A stretch of 64,000 nt of DNA. It comes from CAYGDP01 sp964348665 (GTDB lineage Bacteria; Verrucomicrobiota; Verrucomicrobiia; Palsa-1439; CAYGDP01). This document shows, piece by piece, positions 61,554-64,000 of this stretch. The stretch spans positions 62,001 through 126,000 of the forward strand of contig CAYGDP010000011.1 in the NCBI GenBank assembly GCA_964348665.1, in the 5' to 3' direction. Made by a program: the position numbers and the translations under genes. The notes below the pieces were generated by a model, which did no database searches, was not told the origin of the DNA, and saw nothing but the letters and a program-made list of their open reading frames with translations. Position 1 is the stretch's first letter, and every line of letters starts with the position of its first letter.

Positions 61554-64000
61554 TCACCTCATATAGATGAATTCTTTAAGATTGAACAGCGATTGCGCGA
61601 ACGGCTGTAGGACGTCCCCGTGGTTTTGCGGTTGGTCCACCGACATTTGAAGCTCGCTCGCGAGTCGCGCTAAAAACTCACGCGCCCTTTTCAACTCTAG
61701 CTCGGTCGGTTCCCGGCCCAAAGCCTGAAGAAACATCTGCCGAACCCGCTCGTCAGGGCTGGCCAATTTTTGCTGCGACAATTGATTCGCCCATGCGCGC
61801 GCCAAGCCGGTTACGAATCCATCATTCATCATCATCAACGATTGCGCGGGCAGGTTCGTCGCGTCGCGCGCCCCGCGCGTCGAAGCAGGACGCGGTTGGT
61901 CGAATACATCGAGGAACGCTTGGGGCGCGGTGCGCCGCGTCGCCAAGTACAGGCTGCGGCGGTTATCCGATGAACCTACGGATGGCCCGAACAGTTGCGG
62001 GTTGAGCTGACCCGACACCGCCAGCATCGCGTCACGGATCGCCTCGGCCTCGAGTCGGCGCACGGGGAATCGCGCGAAAAATTGATTCGCAGGATCCAAT
62101 TGCAACGCTGCCGGCGAAGTTTCTCCAGCGCTCATTTGATACGTCTGCGAAGTCACCAACAATCGAATCATGCGTTTGACCGACCAACCGTCCTCGATAA
62201 ATCGCGCCGCGAGATAATCGAGTAATTCAGGATGCGACGGTTTTTCGCCGAGCCGTCCGAAGTTATCCACGGTCGGCACTAGACCGCGTCCGAAGAGGTG
62301 ATGCCAGAGACGATTCACAATCACGCGGGCGGTAAGCGGATTTTTAGCAGACGCGATTTGCTGTGCCAGTTCCAGCCGACCGCTCTGCGCCGATTGGCAG
62401 GGTTTTGCGCCTAAGGCATCCAGATAACGGCGGGGCACAGATTCTTTAAGCTGTTTATGATTGCCGCGCGTCATCAACGGCTGGTCGAATCCTGCCGCCT
62501 CCAACACGCCCGGAGCGCGGCGGGGCGTGGGGACGTCTTTTTCCAAACGACGATACTCCTCCACAAGCGCTGCCACCGCGGGAAGCTGCTGTAGCGAGTT
62601 GCTCAACAATCCTTTGCGGACAAAATAATCGAGAAACACCTGTTGTGACTCGCTCAATCGCCCCGCGCGCCATGCAGCAACCGTGCTTTGCAACTGTTCA
62701 GAATAACGTTGGCTCAACGCTTGTGGTGACTGCGGTGTCTCGCCTTGCAAAAGAAACGCGATGGGCGCGGTTTCGTCCTTTGGCAGTTGGCTGCCGTCGT
62801 GGAAAACCACCTGTGCAACGCCGAAATAGGAGCGGCCATCCTCACCCTGCGATTTGTCCTTTCGCTCGGGACGTCTTGCACGCGTCAGATCATCGTACGT
62901 GGCGAATTCGATGTATGCCATCGAACCTTTGCGATAGCTCGTGTCCAATCGTACCCAGGACATCTCATCGCGAGAAGGTCGGTCCTGTGGATAGGTGCCG
63001 TTTTCGCCGAGTGGATAGTTATCCACGATCACCCGCACACCTCCGCCGCGATCACCCAAAAAACGGACGCTTAGAGAGGTGGCTGGCAATTGGAAACGCG
63101 GCGAGGTAAGCACGCCGTTGAGTTTCTGCGAGGACAGATGCGAGTACACCCCCGCCGGATAAATGCCGTTGATCACGCGGTCGCCCTGCGGTTCGATGAA
63201 AAACTCGCCTGCGGGCGCAGAATGGACCGGCAATCCGACACCGTGCTTGAACCATTTTTCATAATCGTTGGCCGTCAAATCCCAGAGCGGCTTGAAATTT
63301 TCACGATTGAATTTCCGACGCGATTCCAACTCGCCCCGCCAAAAATCATCCAGCGCCCGCCACTCGGATTGCAAATCGGTCGGACTTTTTTCCCGCAACA
63401 ACATCCATGCGTGCAGTGGGTTGGCTTTATTTTTCACGGCGTCCGTCAATGCCGCTCGCCACGGGTCGGCTGGTTTTTGCTCTGGTGATAATTTCTCCAA
63501 CTCGCTGCGAAGTTGCTCGATTTCTTTTATCAACGCAGCCCGCTGCTGGCGTTGTGCGTCCGTCATGGCTGCGAGCAATTCCGCTGTGGTCAACGTCTGC
63601 GGCCCAGCCTGAAATGACGCGGCCAGTTGCGCGGGATTGAGGGCATGATCATAAAGCCGAGCCTCTTCAATCTCGCCTGCCAGGAAGGCGCGACCCCCGC
63701 CCGTGTGTCGCATGCCGAACAACACCCGCGCATCGCTATTGTACGTTTGCAATTCCGAGGCGGCGGGTTTGTATGCTTTGCCGTACGCGACGCCGTTACG
63801 AAACAGCGCGATGCTGTTGTCACCCGCATACACGATGGCCATGTGAACCAGGTCTGTTGGCTTTGCGTTTTCCTGCGAGACATCAAAATCTCTCGTGCGA
63901 CGGCCAAAATCGCTGCCCGCCATCCATTTGCCGGCTTGTCGTTCCGCAAACACGATGGAATCAAACACAACCCCGTCGCGAGTCTCCACCGTGATCACTC
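61554..64000 (-). CDS. PSD1-family protein (LamG plus DUF1553 region), 5' end outside window
   Basis: Partial: 815 residues to the right edge, with no true start inside the window. The visible N-terminal part is a LamG-like beta-sandwich ending with LFGMRHTGGG...LAGEIEEARLYDHALNP. A coiled coil (TDAQRQQRAALIKEIEQL) and beta regions follow, and then the DUF1553 region (TARVIVNRLWHHLFGRGL, VDNFGRLGEKPSHPELLDYL, WSVKRMIRLLVTSQTYQ). The family sits beside DUF1501 genes in PVC genomes and probably acts on large extracellular polymers. The heme-binding DUF1588/c-type region of some members is not visible here. Confidence 0.85.
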   Translation of the reverse strand, partial: VITVETRDGVVFDSIVFAERQAGKWMAGSDFGRRTRDFDVSQENAKPTDLVHMAIVYAGDNSIALFRNGVAYGKAYKPAASELQTYNSDARVLFGMRHTGGGRAFLAGEIEEARLYDHALNPAQLAASFQAGPQTLTTAELLAAMTDAQRQQRAALIKEIEQLRSELEKLSPEQKPADPWRAALTDAVKNKANPLHAWMLLREKSPTDLQSEWRALDDFWRGELESRRKFNRENFKPLWDLTANDYEKWFKHGVGLPVHSAPAGEFFIEPQGDRVINGIYPAGVYSHLSSQKLNGVLTSPRFQLPATSLSVRFLGDRGGGVRVIVDNYPLGENGTYPQDRPSRDEMSWVRLDTSYRKGSMAYIEFATYDDLTRARRPERKDKSQGEDGRSYFGVAQVVFHDGSQLPKDETAPIAFLLQGETPQSPQALSQRYSEQLQSTVAAWRAGRLSESQQVFLDYFVRKGLLSNSLQQLPAVAALVEEYRRLEKDVPTPRRAPGVLEAAGFDQPLMTRGNHKQLKESVPRRYLDALGAKPCQSAQSGRLELAQQIASAKNPLTARVIVNRLWHHLFGRGLVPTVDNFGRLGEKPSHPELLDYLAARFIEDGWSVKRMIRLLVTSQTYQMSAGETSPAALQLDPANQFFARFPVRRLEAEAIRDAMLAVSGQLNPQLFGPSVGSSDNRRSLYLATRRTAPQAFLDVFDQPRPASTRGARDATNLPAQSLMMMNDGFVTGLARAWANQLSQQKLASPDERVRQMFLQALGREPTELELKRAREFLARLASELQMSVDQPQNHGDVLQPFAQSLFNLKEFIYMR

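Overview
The window looks like part of a draft or metagenome-assembled genome of an aerobic, heterotrophic bacterium of the PVC group, most likely Verrucomicrobiota (Pedosphaera/Limisphaerales-like). The evidence is the combination of paired DUF1501 and PSD1 (DUF1553) proteins, many pseudopilin-like proteins with an H...DG tail motif, a Ser/Thr kinase beside an ECF sigma factor, secreted LamG, PDZ and FG-GAP proteins, and a giant Calx-beta protein with a planctomycete-style N-terminus. A run of exactly 100 N marks a scaffold join. No rRNA, CRISPR array, phage or transposase is visible. The only RNA gene found is tRNA-Pro(UGG).

Layout. 0-2.5 kb: a single-domain response regulator and DNA polymerase X. 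2.6-14.1 kb (+): a run of membrane glycosyltransferase-like, thioredoxin-like, GH38-type mannosidase, NAD-dependent dehydrogenase, putative six-hairpin glycosidase, pseudopilin and DUF4838 genes, which suggests glycan processing. 14.1-16.9 kb: a large SF2 helicase. 16.9-20.9 kb (-): SGNH hydrolase, amidohydrolase and small membrane proteins. 21.0-30.0 kb (-): a compact aa3-type cytochrome oxidase operon (a cupredoxin-like gene, coxI, coxIII, coxIV, two small membrane proteins, coxII, ctaA, ctaB, a cupredoxin-like lipoprotein, SCO, DUF420). 30.1-32.9 kb (+): two lipoproteins. 33.4-41.9 kb: the giant metzincin/Calx-beta/FG-GAP protein, broken by the N gap. 42.1-46.0 kb (+): tRNA-Pro, a membrane Ser/Thr kinase, ECF sigma factor, putative anti-sigma protein and PDZ protein. 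46.0-59.1 kb (-): an accessory region of five pseudopilins, two paralogous zinc-ribbon proteins, two paralogous HEAT-like membrane proteins, a toroid protein, a secreted nuclease/phosphatase-fold protein, and an FG-GAP protein with an in-frame TGA. 59.3-60.2 kb (+): a divergent AraC-type regulator. 60.1-64 kb (-): DUF1501 and the partial PSD1 protein.

Most interesting points. (1) The FG-GAP gene at 51.8-53.1 kb has one in-frame TGA next to a Cys codon. It is followed by a perfect 6-bp hairpin at the distance expected of a bacterial SECIS, so it is a selenoprotein candidate, with mutation or sequencing error as the alternative. (2) A two-half-site element with 22-bp spacing lies just before the AraC gene and again upstream of another pseudopilin operon, suggesting one regulon. 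(3) A HEAT-protein/pseudopilin gene pair is duplicated in tandem. (4) Two relics of duplicated genes are visible: the 3' end of a second giant FG-GAP gene, and the 5' end of a second mannosidase-like gene. (5) The N gap is flanked by identical 49-base copies, and removing one copy plus the gap restores a single reading frame.
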